Positions 1 through 8,203 of a stretch of 64,000 nt of DNA are shown here, in pieces. Made by a program: the position numbers and the translations under genes. The stretch is from the NCBI RefSeq assembly GCF_014836845.1, contig NZ_JACSQA010000012.1, positions 1 to 64,000 on the forward strand, read 5' to 3'. The DNA comes from Ureibacillus galli. GTDB taxonomy: Bacteria > Bacillota > Bacilli > Bacillales_A > Planococcaceae. Under the pieces are notes generated by a model that was not told the DNA's origin, did not search any database, and was given only the letters and a program-made list of their open reading frames with translations. The stretch's first letter is position 1, and each line of letters starts with the position of its first letter.

Positions 1-91
1 TAAGTATAACGGGGTAGTTCATTGAAGAAAATAGAAAAACCCCGAATAGGTCCACTTTTTTTAAAGTGTCCACTATTTGGGGTTCAGTTCA
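1..91. mobile_element. End of an IS3-family-like insertion sequence
   Basis: Read on the minus strand from 91 downward, the sequence begins TGAACTGAACCCCAAATAG. This matches the style of IS3-family (IS150 group) terminal repeats, which begin TG, carry CTG-ACCCC, and continue with GTGGACA. A second, imperfectly inverted copy (ACCCCGAATAGGTCCAC, 39-55) forms a long hairpin with it, followed on the minus strand by a T-rich run, so it may also stop transcription. The transposase would lie left of the window. The element meets a motA-like reading frame exactly at 91/92. Without the other end or a target duplication this stays an inference. Confidence 0.5.
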
Positions 92-178
92 AACACCTAA
101 ACTAGCCCCTTTTAATACCATTCCTACAAACACAGCAATAATACCCAGAACAATCCCTATTATCGTTGATAAATCCAT
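89..178 (-). pseudogene. motA: 5' fragment of motA (flagellar stator), cut by the IS end
   Basis: A reading frame of 29 codons starts at ATG 178 after a good GGAGG ribosome site (about 190). The peptide begins MDLSTIIGIVLGIIAVFVG and goes on MVLKGASLGV, closely resembling the first membrane helix of MotA (B. subtilis MotA has MVLKGVS at this point). The frame then stops at TGA 91-89, which is the first three bases of the IS-like end. MotA is normally about 265 residues and forms the proton-driven stator with MotB. Here only the first helix remains, so the gene is probably inactivated by insertion. The rest may lie beyond the IS, left of the window. Confidence 0.55.
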
Positions 179-576
179 ATACGCTCCTCCAAATCTTCAA
201 CCTACTATTTTTTTCGACATATTTTCTATAATTTTTACATCCTTATTTCAGAAAGTGCTAGGTTCATCATTTTTTCCCTATTTTTATTCAGAAAAAAACA
301 ACTTATCCAACTAGGTCCATATTTGTATCGGACAATGAGTAAAAACAATAATACAAAATAAATAACTTTCGAAAACAATTCATTAAATATAAAAAAACAA
401 ATGGAATAATAAAATAGTATTTTTATTGACTCTCCCTCGAAAAAATATTAGCAATTCATTCTCAAAGCTTCGTGAAATTGCCAATATTAAATTTCATCTT
501 AAGATACAATTGTTTATGAATATATTGTATAATAGGAGTCAATGACACTTGTTTATAAGAAAGGAGTCTTTCAACA
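179..576. other. AT-rich intergenic region between motA fragment and small membrane gene
   Basis: No gene of its own is supported. It holds the motA ribosome site near 190 and, near the right side, a TATAAT hexamer (528-533) that could be the -10 element for the small gene starting at 577. No convincing -35 box stands 17 bases before it. Frames in this stretch are short and AT-driven. Confidence 0.5.
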
Positions 577-717
577 ATGGGTATGTATATTTCTACTGTA
601 GTGGGCTTTTTCGTAGTAATTATGATTGCTATGTCGATGTTCATACATTATTTACGCGTCGGTTTAAACTCTGCTTCATCTGTTAAAATCGATCCTAAAC
701 CAACTGAAAAATTCTAA
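577..717 (+). CDS. Small single-pass membrane protein, 46 aa
   Basis: ATG 577 follows an AAGGAG ribosome site at 561-566 and gives a 46-residue protein. Residues about 7-26 form one hydrophobic helix (STVVGFFVVIMIAMSMFIHY), followed by a short hydrophilic tail ending PKPTEKF. A strong terminator directly after the stop and a TATAAT box at 528-533 make a monocistronic unit. No family is recognised. The features fit a Bacillales small membrane protein; function unknown. Confidence 0.55.
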   Translation: MGMYISTVVGFFVVIMIAMSMFIHYLRVGLNSASSVKIDPKPTEKF

Positions 718-729
718 TGATTATTCGTT

Positions 730-767
730 AAGTCGACCAAGCCTATTACGGGTTTGTCGACTTTTTT
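730..767 (+). terminator. Rho-independent terminator of the 46-aa gene
   Basis: AAGTCGAC (730-737) pairs with GTCGACTT (756-763) around an A/T-rich loop and is followed by a T run. Confidence 0.8.
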
Positions 768-811
768 CATATATACTATAATTTAAGCTATCAACAATAA
801 GGGGATGTGGA

Positions 812-1423
812 ATGATGAAATCATCTTTAAATGAAATTCTAAGTTTTAATGAATCATTTGTTAAATTTAAACAGTACGAACCCTACATCACATCAAAATT
901 TCCTGATAAAAAATCAGTTATCTTAACTTGTATGGATACACGCTTAGTTGAATTACTTCCAAAGGCTATGAATATGCGTAACGGAGATGTTAAGGTTGTT
1001 AAAAGTGCAGGGGCACAAGTGAGCCATCCCTTTGGTGCTATAATGCGTAGCTTATTAGTAGCCGTTTATGAACTAAAAGCAGATGAAGTCTATGTCATTG
1101 GACATCATGATTGTGGAATGAGTGCTATTGATCCAGAATTAATGATTCACCATATGATCGAACGTGGTGTTAATGAAGATATTATTAATACAGTAAAGTT
1201 TTCAGGTATTGATTTAGTGGAATGGCTTCGCGGATTTGGAGATGTTTCAACTAGTGTGTTAAAGAGCGTAGATTTAATCCGTAACCATCCCTTAATGCCT
1301 AGCGGGACGCCTGTCCACGGACTGATAATGGATCCGAATACCGGGAAACTGGATTTACTTTCCGATGGTAATGAATATTTAACAAAAAACCATCCGGCCG
1401 ATACAACAAAAATTGAACAATAA
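812..1423 (+). CDS. Beta-carbonic anhydrase-like protein (YtiB type)
   Basis: 203 residues. The zinc-site motifs of beta-class carbonic anhydrases are visible: CMDTR near residue 40 (Cys plus the Asp-Arg pair) and HHDCGM near residue 98 (His and Cys). The class catalyses CO2/bicarbonate interconversion in the cytoplasm. Length and motif spacing match the short Bacillus form YtiB rather than the longer plant-type enzymes. The start could be ATG 812 or the adjacent ATG 815; AAGGGGATG before them serves either. A strong stem-loop follows, so the gene is monocistronic. Family assignment is firm; activity is inferred. Confidence 0.88.
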   Translation: MMKSSLNEILSFNESFVKFKQYEPYITSKFPDKKSVILTCMDTRLVELLPKAMNMRNGDVKVVKSAGAQVSHPFGAIMRSLLVAVYELKADEVYVIGHHDCGMSAIDPELMIHHMIERGVNEDIINTVKFSGIDLVEWLRGFGDVSTSVLKSVDLIRNHPLMPSGTPVHGLIMDPNTGKLDLLSDGNEYLTKNHPADTTKIEQ

Positions 1424-1425
1424 AA

Positions 1426-1470
1426 AAAAGGGTTAATCTTAAACAATCGTTTAAAATTAACCCTTTTTAT
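1426..1470. terminator. Bidirectional terminator between carbonic anhydrase and GNAT genes
   Basis: AAAAGGGTTAAT...GTTTAA-ATTAACCCTTTTT forms a long stem with A and T runs on both sides. It can end the plus-strand gene at 1423 and the minus-strand gene ending at 1500. Confidence 0.85.
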
Positions 1471-1499
1471 TGTTGTTTAAACTTTTCGGAGGATAGCCT

Positions 1500-2123
1500 T
1501 TACGAATGATAATCATATCGTAGTAAAGAATATAAATAATGGTCTTCCCAACTACCATTAATATATAAAAGCTCTCTTAACAGCCCTTCACGAACGAAAT
1601 GAGCGTTTTCCAAAACTTTGATGGAACCATCATTTTTCGGCGATACATAGGCTTCAATACGATGTAATTGAACATTTTGAAAAGCAAACTCAACGACTTG
1701 TTTAACTGCTTCCGTTGCAAAACCTTTTCGAGTGTAGTTTTCATCAATAGAATATCCAATGAATGCACTATTATAAGGCAGCCTTTTAATGGCATATAAA
1801 GAAATATGACCGATTAAATAATTTCTTCCTTTTTCATAAATACCAAATGAATACTCTCGATTTGCTCGAAGTAAATGCATGCTCTCTAGTATTTTTTTAA
1901 ATTGCGCTTCTTCCGTGTAAAACTCATCTTCATGAAGGGGTTCATGGATAGACCAAAAATATTTATTCCTTTTCATTAAATCTGCTAAACTTTTCGCATC
2001 GGATTCCACTAATGTTCGTAATAATAATCGATCACTTTCGAGCCTTATCAAATGATCACCCTTTTTATGTAGTAAATTCAAAAATTTTTTTACCATCCCG
2101 TATACCTTAAAGCCTTTCCTCAT
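1500..2123 (-). CDS. GNAT N-acetyltransferase, RimJ/RimL-like
   Basis: Acetyl-CoA-dependent N-acetyltransferase of the RimJ/RimL group. It has the N-terminal LESDRLLLRTL strand, YSIDENYTRKGFATEAV for the acetyl-CoA pyrophosphate loop, and the conserved HRIEAYVSPKNDGSIKVLE segment. The members modify ribosomal proteins, peptides or small amines; the substrate here is unknown. The longest frame begins at 2123 (207 aa) without a clear ribosome site. TTG at 2051, right after AAGGGTG and just before the conserved N-terminus (IRLESDR), is a better start and would give 183 aa. Monocistronic. Confidence 0.85.
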   Translation of the reverse strand: MRKGFKVYGMVKKFLNLLHKKGDHLIRLESDRLLLRTLVESDAKSLADLMKRNKYFWSIHEPLHEDEFYTEEAQFKKILESMHLLRANREYSFGIYEKGRNYLIGHISLYAIKRLPYNSAFIGYSIDENYTRKGFATEAVKQVVEFAFQNVQLHRIEAYVSPKNDGSIKVLENAHFVREGLLRELLYINGSWEDHYLYSLLRYDYHS

Positions 2124-2568
2124 ATTTTAACCAACTATTTCCATCATTTACATTATGAGCTTCTATATACACCTTTAAGAAATTATTCTTGATGATTAAA
2201 AAAAATCCTTTAAAATACTTCCTATTAATAATTGTTTAAAATTTATCCTCTATTACATGTATGCATGCTACAAACTGATTATTTACAGCAATCCTATAAT
2301 GCTTTTCAAATGTTTGAACATTATATTAGGAAAGGTAACAAATATTGAAAAATGGATTTCTCCATCTTTTTGAAAAAAGGATTTTATAATTAATTCGTGT
2401 TATCACCCGCCAGAAACTGTATACCGGGGCGCCCAAATTTCTATCTGTATTTTTTTATCGAAAGCAATTGAAGGATTGTTTAGGTTTTCACAAAATTTTA
2501 TTACTATTTGGAAATTGTTGTTCAAAACTAAGTAAATGTATATAATTTTATAGAAAGGAGAGGAAAGA
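2124..2568. other. Intergenic region with an imperfect palindrome and a terminator-like hairpin
   Basis: No gene supported. It holds an imperfect palindrome at 2296-2323 (ATAATG, TTCAAA / TTTGAA, CATTAT) and a hairpin at 2348-2376 (ATGGA/TCCAT followed by T-rich sequence). A more GC-rich patch near 2405-2440 contrasts with the surroundings. The ribosome site AAAGGAGAGG for the next gene ends it. Confidence 0.4.
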
Positions 2569-3300
2569 ATGAGTCGTATAATCCTATTATTTACTTCGGT
2601 TATTGTAGTCACCCTTTTTACATTTAATGCATTTTGGCTACAATTTAAAGGGCATTCCACTATTCAAATTATAGATCGTTTACCGATTCTATTTGCACCA
2701 ACGAATTTTACTTACTACATATGGGTTCTTGTTTTCATTTTTCTTTTCCTTTGGATATATAACTACGTAAAATTACGCCGCACTGATTATTTTATTTCGA
2801 TACCCCAAGTTATTCTTTTTTTATGTGTAGTTATTTTTCAAATTGCTTCCCTGTGGAGTTGGCATAGTGAACAATTTGTCATATCCTTTGTTTTATTATT
2901 TATACAAGTCATTTTATTATTTGGACTTTATTTAACTTATCCATTAAAAAAAGAAATTTTCAAAATAAGAATACCGATTGCTGTTTATTTTAGTTGGTCT
3001 ACATATCTACTAATTTTACATGGTTGGTACTTACTTGTTGATTTACAATGGAAAGGTTTTGGTTTAAGTAGCGCGCTGTGGACAGTAATTCTAATGACGA
3101 TTGGTACTGCGATTGCATTACATCTACGCTATCATCATTTTGATATTGCATATCCACTTGTTATGATATGGTGTTATTTAGGAATTGCGATTTCAAATGG
3201 TTTTGATGAACTATTAGTAACGACAGCAGCGCTTTTCTTAATAGGTGTTTTGGTAGTGGGCATATTCTTTATGAAAAAAAATCCTGCGCACTTGAAGTAA
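2569..3300 (+). CDS. TspO/MBR-related tryptophan-rich membrane protein
   Basis: 243 residues with about seven hydrophobic segments and many Trp/Tyr residues (TYYIWVLVFIFLFLWIYNY, SWHSEQF, HGWYLLVDLQW). These fit the longer Bacillales proteins annotated as tryptophan-rich sensory proteins, which extend the five-helix TspO fold. TspO proteins bind porphyrins and are linked to stress responses; no ligand can be read from this sequence. The start ATG 2569 has a strong purine-rich ribosome site (AGGAGAGGAAAG). The terminator overlaps the 3' end of the gene. Confidence 0.6.
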   Translation: MSRIILLFTSVIVVTLFTFNAFWLQFKGHSTIQIIDRLPILFAPTNFTYYIWVLVFIFLFLWIYNYVKLRRTDYFISIPQVILFLCVVIFQIASLWSWHSEQFVISFVLLFIQVILLFGLYLTYPLKKEIFKIRIPIAVYFSWSTYLLILHGWYLLVDLQWKGFGLSSALWTVILMTIGTAIALHLRYHHFDIAYPLVMIWCYLGIAISNGFDELLVTTAALFLIGVLVVGIFFMKKNPAHLK

Positions 3301-3325
3301 TTCTTCAAGTGAACAGGAATTTTTT

Positions 3326-3328
<3 letters not shown>
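3282..3328. terminator. Bidirectional terminator overlapping two convergent genes
   Basis: CACTTGAA (3289-3296) and TTCAAGTG (3304-3311) pair, extended by TCCTG/CAGGA, with an A run on one side and a T run on the other. The stem uses the last codons of the plus-strand gene ending at 3300 and touches the end of map at 3326. Confidence 0.85.
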
Positions 3329-4228
<900 letters not shown>

Positions 4229-4276
4229 TCAGTAATAAAACATTTCTCGAACTTTCATTGTTTCTATTTAAACAAC

Positions 4277-4311
4277 TAAAAAACCAAGAATACCGTATCG
4301 ATTCTTGGTTC
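4277..4311 (-). terminator. Terminator of thiT
   Basis: On the minus strand AACCAAGAAT and ATTCTTGGTT form a 10-bp stem followed by TTTTTAG, 30 bases after the thiT stop. Confidence 0.85.
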
Positions 4312-4340
4312 TTCTTTATCATATTATAAAATTTATTTTA

Positions 4341-4901
4341 TTAAGAATTGGCTTTTAGTAATCTAGGAGAAGCCGTAAAGATTAGTACACCAACGATCGC
4401 TGTTAAAATAATCGCTGGAATCATATAAGATCCATTATAAATAATCGTGTACACCCATACATTTTGATCTCCAGCATACTCAGCAAAGAATACAGCACCC
4501 GCAATGGAATGTGCCGCGTAACGCAACAAACCACCTACAATTGTCCCTAAAACAATGTATAAACCCATTCTTTTTTTATTCAAATTCATAGCAGCATCAA
4601 CAATTTGCTTACGGAATATACCAGCAAATCCGACTACAGAAAAGGCAACAATATAGTCTAGCAATCCTTGAGCCCAGTGAAGGATATAACCTCCAAGAAG
4701 GATTTGGATTAGACCAATTAATAGTCCCGTAATTACTCCAGCAGATAATCCCCAACGAATAGCAATTAAAAGAATTGGAACCATCACAAAACTAATTGAA
4801 CCACCTTGTGCCCATAAAGAAAACGATAATTTGTCTAACACAACACCAATCCCCGCGAAAATAGCGATTTCAACGAGCATTAATAATCTTTTATTGTTCA
4901 T
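4341..4901 (-). CDS. thiT: ThiT, thiamine-specific S component of an ECF transporter
   Basis: 186 residues with about six hydrophobic helices. Early sequence MLVEIAIFAGIGVVLDKLS and the GGSISFVMVPILLIAIRWG segment are typical of ThiT (YuaJ), the membrane protein that captures thiamine and works with the shared EcfA-EcfA'-EcfT module, encoded elsewhere. The thiamine pocket region HWAQGLLDYIVAF and the RYAAHSIAGAVFFAEYA helix are present. ATG 4901 has GGAG at the right distance; upstream codons run into the leader. A TPP riboswitch with its own terminator precedes the gene, so thiamine uptake should be switched off when TPP is plentiful. Confidence 0.93.
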   Translation of the reverse strand: MNNKRLLMLVEIAIFAGIGVVLDKLSFSLWAQGGSISFVMVPILLIAIRWGLSAGVITGLLIGLIQILLGGYILHWAQGLLDYIVAFSVVGFAGIFRKQIVDAAMNLNKKRMGLYIVLGTIVGGLLRYAAHSIAGAVFFAEYAGDQNVWVYTIIYNGSYMIPAIILTAIVGVLIFTASPRLLKANS

Positions 4902-4998
4902 AACAACTCTCCTCTCTTTTATTCCGATGTAGAACATTGAGAAGGAATAGAAATCTTCGCCCATTATTATTTGGAAACAATGACATCCTTTACTCCAA

Positions 4999-5033
4999 AT
5001 AAAAATGGCGTCAGGACAGAGCCTAAACGCCAT
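4999..5033 (-). terminator. Riboswitch expression-platform terminator upstream of thiT
   Basis: On the minus strand ATGGCGT (5033-5027) and ACGCCAT (5011-5005) form a stem followed by TTTTTATTT, between the TPP aptamer and thiT. This is the expected transcription-termination switch. Confidence 0.85.
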
Positions 5034-5049
5034 GAATGGAGTCGGTTTC

Positions 5050-5142
5050 TATCCACATCCCTTCGCAAGTACTAACTTACAGGTTCAAAGAGTTAGTGCA
5101 ACAAGTGCACAATCTCAGCTGACTTCATCAGCTCCCCTTGTG
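5050..5142 (-). promoter_or_regulatory. TPP (thiamine pyrophosphate) riboswitch
   Basis: The minus strand carries the THI-box elements in order: ACAAGGGGAGC, GCTGAGAT, CTTTGAACCTG, GTTAGTACTTGCGAAGGG, ATGTGG. The variable P3 arm (TTGTGCACTTGTTGCAC) sits between GCTGAGA and the ACCTG part. The aptamer is about 150 bases upstream of the thiT start, with a terminator hairpin in between. A plus-strand open frame over this region is only the antisense of the RNA. Confidence 0.95.
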
Positions 5143-5260
5143 GTAAATACATCATTTTTTATTGTTAGAACACATTTATTGTATCAAAGTATATGATTTT
5201 TTCAACTAGGTTATTAAGATAAAAATATGTGTCTTAAAAAAGAAAAGGAGAAATACTAGC

Positions 5261-5968
5261 TTACTTAATCGTTCCTTTAATTTCTCCATTTTTTGAAATG
5301 GTAAACTCTAAACTTTTTATCGGTAACTCTGATTCTAAAATTTCATTTAATGTATGATTTTTAACAAAATCTTCAACTTTAGCTTGCTCCTTTATTTGCA
5401 CAAACTCCACCATGATTGGTTTACTTTTTAATCTCTCTAAAACACTATTAATTTTGCTTTTATTTTCAAATGAGAGAGTGCTATCGAAAACATACAATTT
5501 AATCAAGAAATATTTACTATTATAATAATCTTCAAAGTCTTCAATACCGTCTTTGTATTCTTTTATACTTTGTGTTAATAATTTTATTTTTGTATTCGCA
5601 TTTGGTAAGTATTCTCGTACTATTTCGTTCATATATTCGGAACCTGGTTCCACTAAGTCTAAAGTGAAGTAATCATCGGTAAACTCCATTTCTTCATCTT
5701 TCTCACCATCTTTTATATGCACATTGAAGTTTGCGTCGTATTTACTTGAATAAACTACCAAATCATTATACTGTGCCATCAAACTTGCAGATTGAAAGGA
5801 TACCAGTTCAAAATCATCATCATATTTACTTAAATAATCAAGGGCTTTATTTTTTAATGCTTCAACTGCTTCTTCTTTAGAAACACTTTCTTCTTTCCCG
5901 TTCCCAATGCAACCGCCTATTCCTATCATTAAAGAAATCATTAATAGTATCATTAACATTCTTTTCAT
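5261..5968 (-). CDS. Putative T7SS-associated lipoprotein (orphan array, copy 1)
   Basis: 235 residues with a lipoprotein signal: MKRMLMILLMISLMIGIGGC, lipobox GIGGC with the acyl Cys at residue 20. The mature part is acidic and lysine-rich, with YLSKYDDDFE near the start and LSFENKSKINSVLERLKS later. It is closely related to the next two genes and more distantly to the lipoprotein at 9586-10335. Family unnamed by me. Because other members of this array match lipoproteins coupled to lipase effectors in the T7SS locus, an immunity-like role in the cell envelope is inferred. Confidence 0.75.
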   Translation of the reverse strand: MKRMLMILLMISLMIGIGGCIGNGKEESVSKEEAVEALKNKALDYLSKYDDDFELVSFQSASLMAQYNDLVVYSSKYDANFNVHIKDGEKDEEMEFTDDYFTLDLVEPGSEYMNEIVREYLPNANTKIKLLTQSIKEYKDGIEDFEDYYNSKYFLIKLYVFDSTLSFENKSKINSVLERLKSKPIMVEFVQIKEQAKVEDFVKNHTLNEILESELPIKSLEFTISKNGEIKGTIK

Positions 5969-5988
5969 AAAAATAACTCCAATCGGAA

Positions 5989-6705
5989 CTATGTATGATT
6001 CTCTATAGTCCCCTCTTCAATTTCTCCATTTTTCTTGATAGTATAATTCAGACTTTTTAGTTTTAAATCTGATTGTAAAAGTTCACTTATACTTTGATTT
6101 TTCACTTGATATTCTAAATCTTCCACAGGCCTTGATTGTACAAAAATGATTCTCATCGATTTTTTTTTTGATTTCATTTCTTCTATTAAACTATTCAATT
6201 TACTTTTATCTTCAAAAGAAATTGTACTATCAAAAATATACAAACTAATTATAAATTGATCACTATTATAAAAATCCTCAAAATCTTCAATTCCATCTTT
6301 ATATTCATTTAAGCCTAAGCTTAATATTCTAATTTTTGCAACTGCATTAGGAAGGAACTTTCTAACGATAGTATTCATATATTCTGAACCCGGTTCCGTT
6401 AAATCTAAAAGAATATAATTATCTTTAAATTTGTCTTTTTCATCTTCATAAATATATACATTAAAATTTGTATTATATTTTTTTGAATGCACAACTAAAG
6501 TATGATAATGTTCCATTACATTTTGCAATGTAAAAGATACCGGTTCAAATTCGTCATCATATTTACTTAAATAGTCCATGGCTTCATTTTTTAATGCTTC
6601 AACTGCTTCTTCTTTTGAAACACTTTCTTCTTTCTCATTCCCAATGCAACCGCCTATTCCTATTATTAAAGAAATCATTAATAGTATCATTAACATTCTT
6701 TTCAT
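5989..6705 (-). CDS. Putative T7SS-associated lipoprotein (orphan array, copy 2)
   Basis: 238 residues, signal MKRMLMILLMISLIIGIGGC with lipobox GIGGC. The first 60 residues and the ending EIEEGTIENHT are almost the same as in its neighbours. The middle (residues about 75-200) differs, with changed charged residues. The spacer between this gene and the one before it repeats almost base for base in the next spacer, showing tandem duplication. A run of Lys codons around MKSKKKSM lies in a poly-T stretch (6160-6176) that could slip. Likely periplasm-facing lipoprotein; immunity role inferred. Confidence 0.75.
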   Translation of the reverse strand: MKRMLMILLMISLIIGIGGCIGNEKEESVSKEEAVEALKNEAMDYLSKYDDEFEPVSFTLQNVMEHYHTLVVHSKKYNTNFNVYIYEDEKDKFKDNYILLDLTEPGSEYMNTIVRKFLPNAVAKIRILSLGLNEYKDGIEDFEDFYNSDQFIISLYIFDSTISFEDKSKLNSLIEEMKSKKKSMRIIFVQSRPVEDLEYQVKNQSISELLQSDLKLKSLNYTIKKNGEIEEGTIENHT

Positions 6706-6725
6706 AAAAATAACTCCAATCGGAA

Positions 6726-7442
6726 CTATGTATGATTCTCTATAGTCCCCTCTTCAATTTCTCCATTTTTCTTGATAGAATAATCTAAACTTTTTAGTGG
6801 GAGATCTGATGTTAATAATTCATTTAAACTGTGATTCTTTACGTAATTTTCTAAATCCCCCTCTGCTCTTGTTTGTACAAATATGATTCTCATTGTTTTA
6901 TTATTTTGTCTCATTTCCTCTAATAAACGATTCATTTTAGTTTTATCTTCGAAAGAGAGTGTACTGTCAAAAACATATAGTGAAATTAAAAATTGATCAC
7001 TATTATAGTAGTCTTCAAAATTATCAATTCCCTCTTTATACGCTTTTAAAGTTAAGTTTAATAACTCTATTTTTGTAACAGCATTAGGAAAGAACTTTTT
7101 AACGATAGTATTCATATATTCCGAACCAGCTTGCTCTAAATCTAAAAGAAAATAGTTATCGTTAAATTTGTCCTCATCGGTCTCATCAATATAGACTTTG
7201 AAATTCGTATTGTATTTTTTTGAATGCACAACTAAAGTATGATAATGTTCCATTACATTTTTCAATGTAAAAGATACCGGTTCAAATTCATCATCATATT
7301 TACTTAAATAGTCCATGGCTTCATTTTTTAATGCTTCAACTTCTGTTTCTTTAGAAACACTTTCTTCTTTCTCTTTCCCAATACAACCACCTATACCTAT
7401 TACTAAACAAATGGTTAGTATGACATAAATTGTTTTTCTCAT
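6726..7442 (-). CDS. Putative T7SS-associated lipoprotein (orphan array, copy 3)
   Basis: 238 residues; signal MRKTIYVILTICLVIGIGGC, lipobox GIGGC. Shares AMDYLSKYDDEFEPVSFTL and VMEHYHTLVVHSKKYNTNF with copy 2 and the same last eleven residues (EIEEGTIENHT). Its signal peptide differs from copies 1 and 2, so its 5' end has another history. It would be transcribed first of the three closely related genes. Function not established; see the T7SS locus for the immunity idea. Confidence 0.75.
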   Translation of the reverse strand: MRKTIYVILTICLVIGIGGCIGKEKEESVSKETEVEALKNEAMDYLSKYDDEFEPVSFTLKNVMEHYHTLVVHSKKYNTNFKVYIDETDEDKFNDNYFLLDLEQAGSEYMNTIVKKFFPNAVTKIELLNLTLKAYKEGIDNFEDYYNSDQFLISLYVFDSTLSFEDKTKMNRLLEEMRQNNKTMRIIFVQTRAEGDLENYVKNHSLNELLTSDLPLKSLDYSIKKNGEIEEGTIENHT

Positions 7443-7462
7443 ATTTAATTTTTCCTTTTATC

Positions 7463-8179
7463 CTACTTATTCTTGTTTGATGTGTAATCTTTAAAACCAT
7501 CTTTATCGATATAAAGTCTATATTCATTCAAAATCTTATAATCTTTTAAATTAGATTTATCAAAGAAAGATAAGCTACTAGGCTTTTCCAAAAAGCTTTC
7601 GTAATCCTTATCTGAAATTAAAAAAACATTCATATAATATCCTATTTCTGGGATTTCGCTGTGAATCTTTTCCATAATAAGCTGAAATGAAGTAGATGTA
7701 ATTGTCGAATTCTCTTTTACAATAACTGAAGTTGTAATATATCTAGGAGAATATTTTTCTACATATTCAGCTAGCGTGATATCAAGATTTGTTTCCTCTT
7801 TATCATTAGAACTAAGATAAAACATATTAGTAGAAGTCTGTAATTCGACTCCATCCATTTCACCTTTTATTTCTTCATTTATATTCTCACTAATAATTCG
7901 TCCAATATAATCGTCTTTTAATTCACCCTCTTTTGTTGTAATCGCATTAAAATGGAGTGTTTCGTCATTTTTAGGGTAAACATATGTTTGAACCGTGCCG
8001 CTTCCACCTGTACCGTATCTTCCTCCAATTGAGGACACTTCAAATTCAATACCATATTTATCCTCAAGCAATGATTCAACATTGTTTGATTTTTTTTCAT
8101 TTAATGAACTGCATCCGCATAAGAACAGGAGTGTAGATACAATCATAACGCTACCTAAAAATATTCTTCTTATTTCCAT
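7463..8179 (-). CDS. Putative lipoprotein of the NVESLLEDKYG family (orphan array)
   Basis: 238 residues from ATG 8179. The start gives a normal lipoprotein signal, MEIRRIFLGSVMIVSTLLFL followed by CGC; an earlier GTG at 8200 would add seven charged residues. After the lipid Cys comes VESLLEDKYGIEFEVSSIGG and then RYGTGGSGTVQTYVYPKND. The same block occurs in the lipoproteins at 8204, 8907 and 31926 (pattern FEV-x-IG-x-R-YGT-x-DTV-TYV). The second half has DITLAEYVEKYSPRYITTSV, also shared. So it belongs to the same family as the lipoprotein coupled to lipase effector 1, but is divergent. Immunity paralogue is inferred. Confidence 0.75.
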   Translation of the reverse strand: MEIRRIFLGSVMIVSTLLFLCGCSSLNEKKSNNVESLLEDKYGIEFEVSSIGGRYGTGGSGTVQTYVYPKNDETLHFNAITTKEGELKDDYIGRIISENINEEIKGEMDGVELQTSTNMFYLSSNDKEETNLDITLAEYVEKYSPRYITTSVIVKENSTITSTSFQLIMEKIHSEIPEIGYYMNVFLISDKDYESFLEKPSSLSFFDKSNLKDYKILNEYRLYIDKDGFKDYTSNKNK

Positions 8180-8203
8180 TTCGGTTCTACTTTCGCACAC
8201 CTT

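Larger units (their letters stand above)
5969..7442 (-). repeat. Tandem gene-sized duplication of lipoprotein units
   Basis: The segment starting at 5969 (AAAATAACTCCAATCGGAAC...) reappears at 6706 with nearly the same ~70 bases covering the spacer and the gene 3' end. The gene 5' ends at 5880-5968, 6610-6705 and 7300-7442 are also alike. Unit length is about 737 bases. Similarity is highest at both ends of the genes and lower in the middle. Confidence 0.75.

Noticed and set aside
66-314. Plus-strand frame of 82 codons
   Set aside because: Starts inside the IS-like end and is antisense to the motA fragment; no ribosome site.
2403-2660. Minus-strand frame of 85 codons ending IWAPRYTVSGG
   Set aside because: Overlaps the start of the TspO-like gene on the other strand, has no good ribosome site and no recognisable family; only its GC-richer 3' end is odd.
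5005-5196. Open frame of 63 codons on the plus strand
   Set aside because: It is the antisense of the TPP riboswitch and its terminator.
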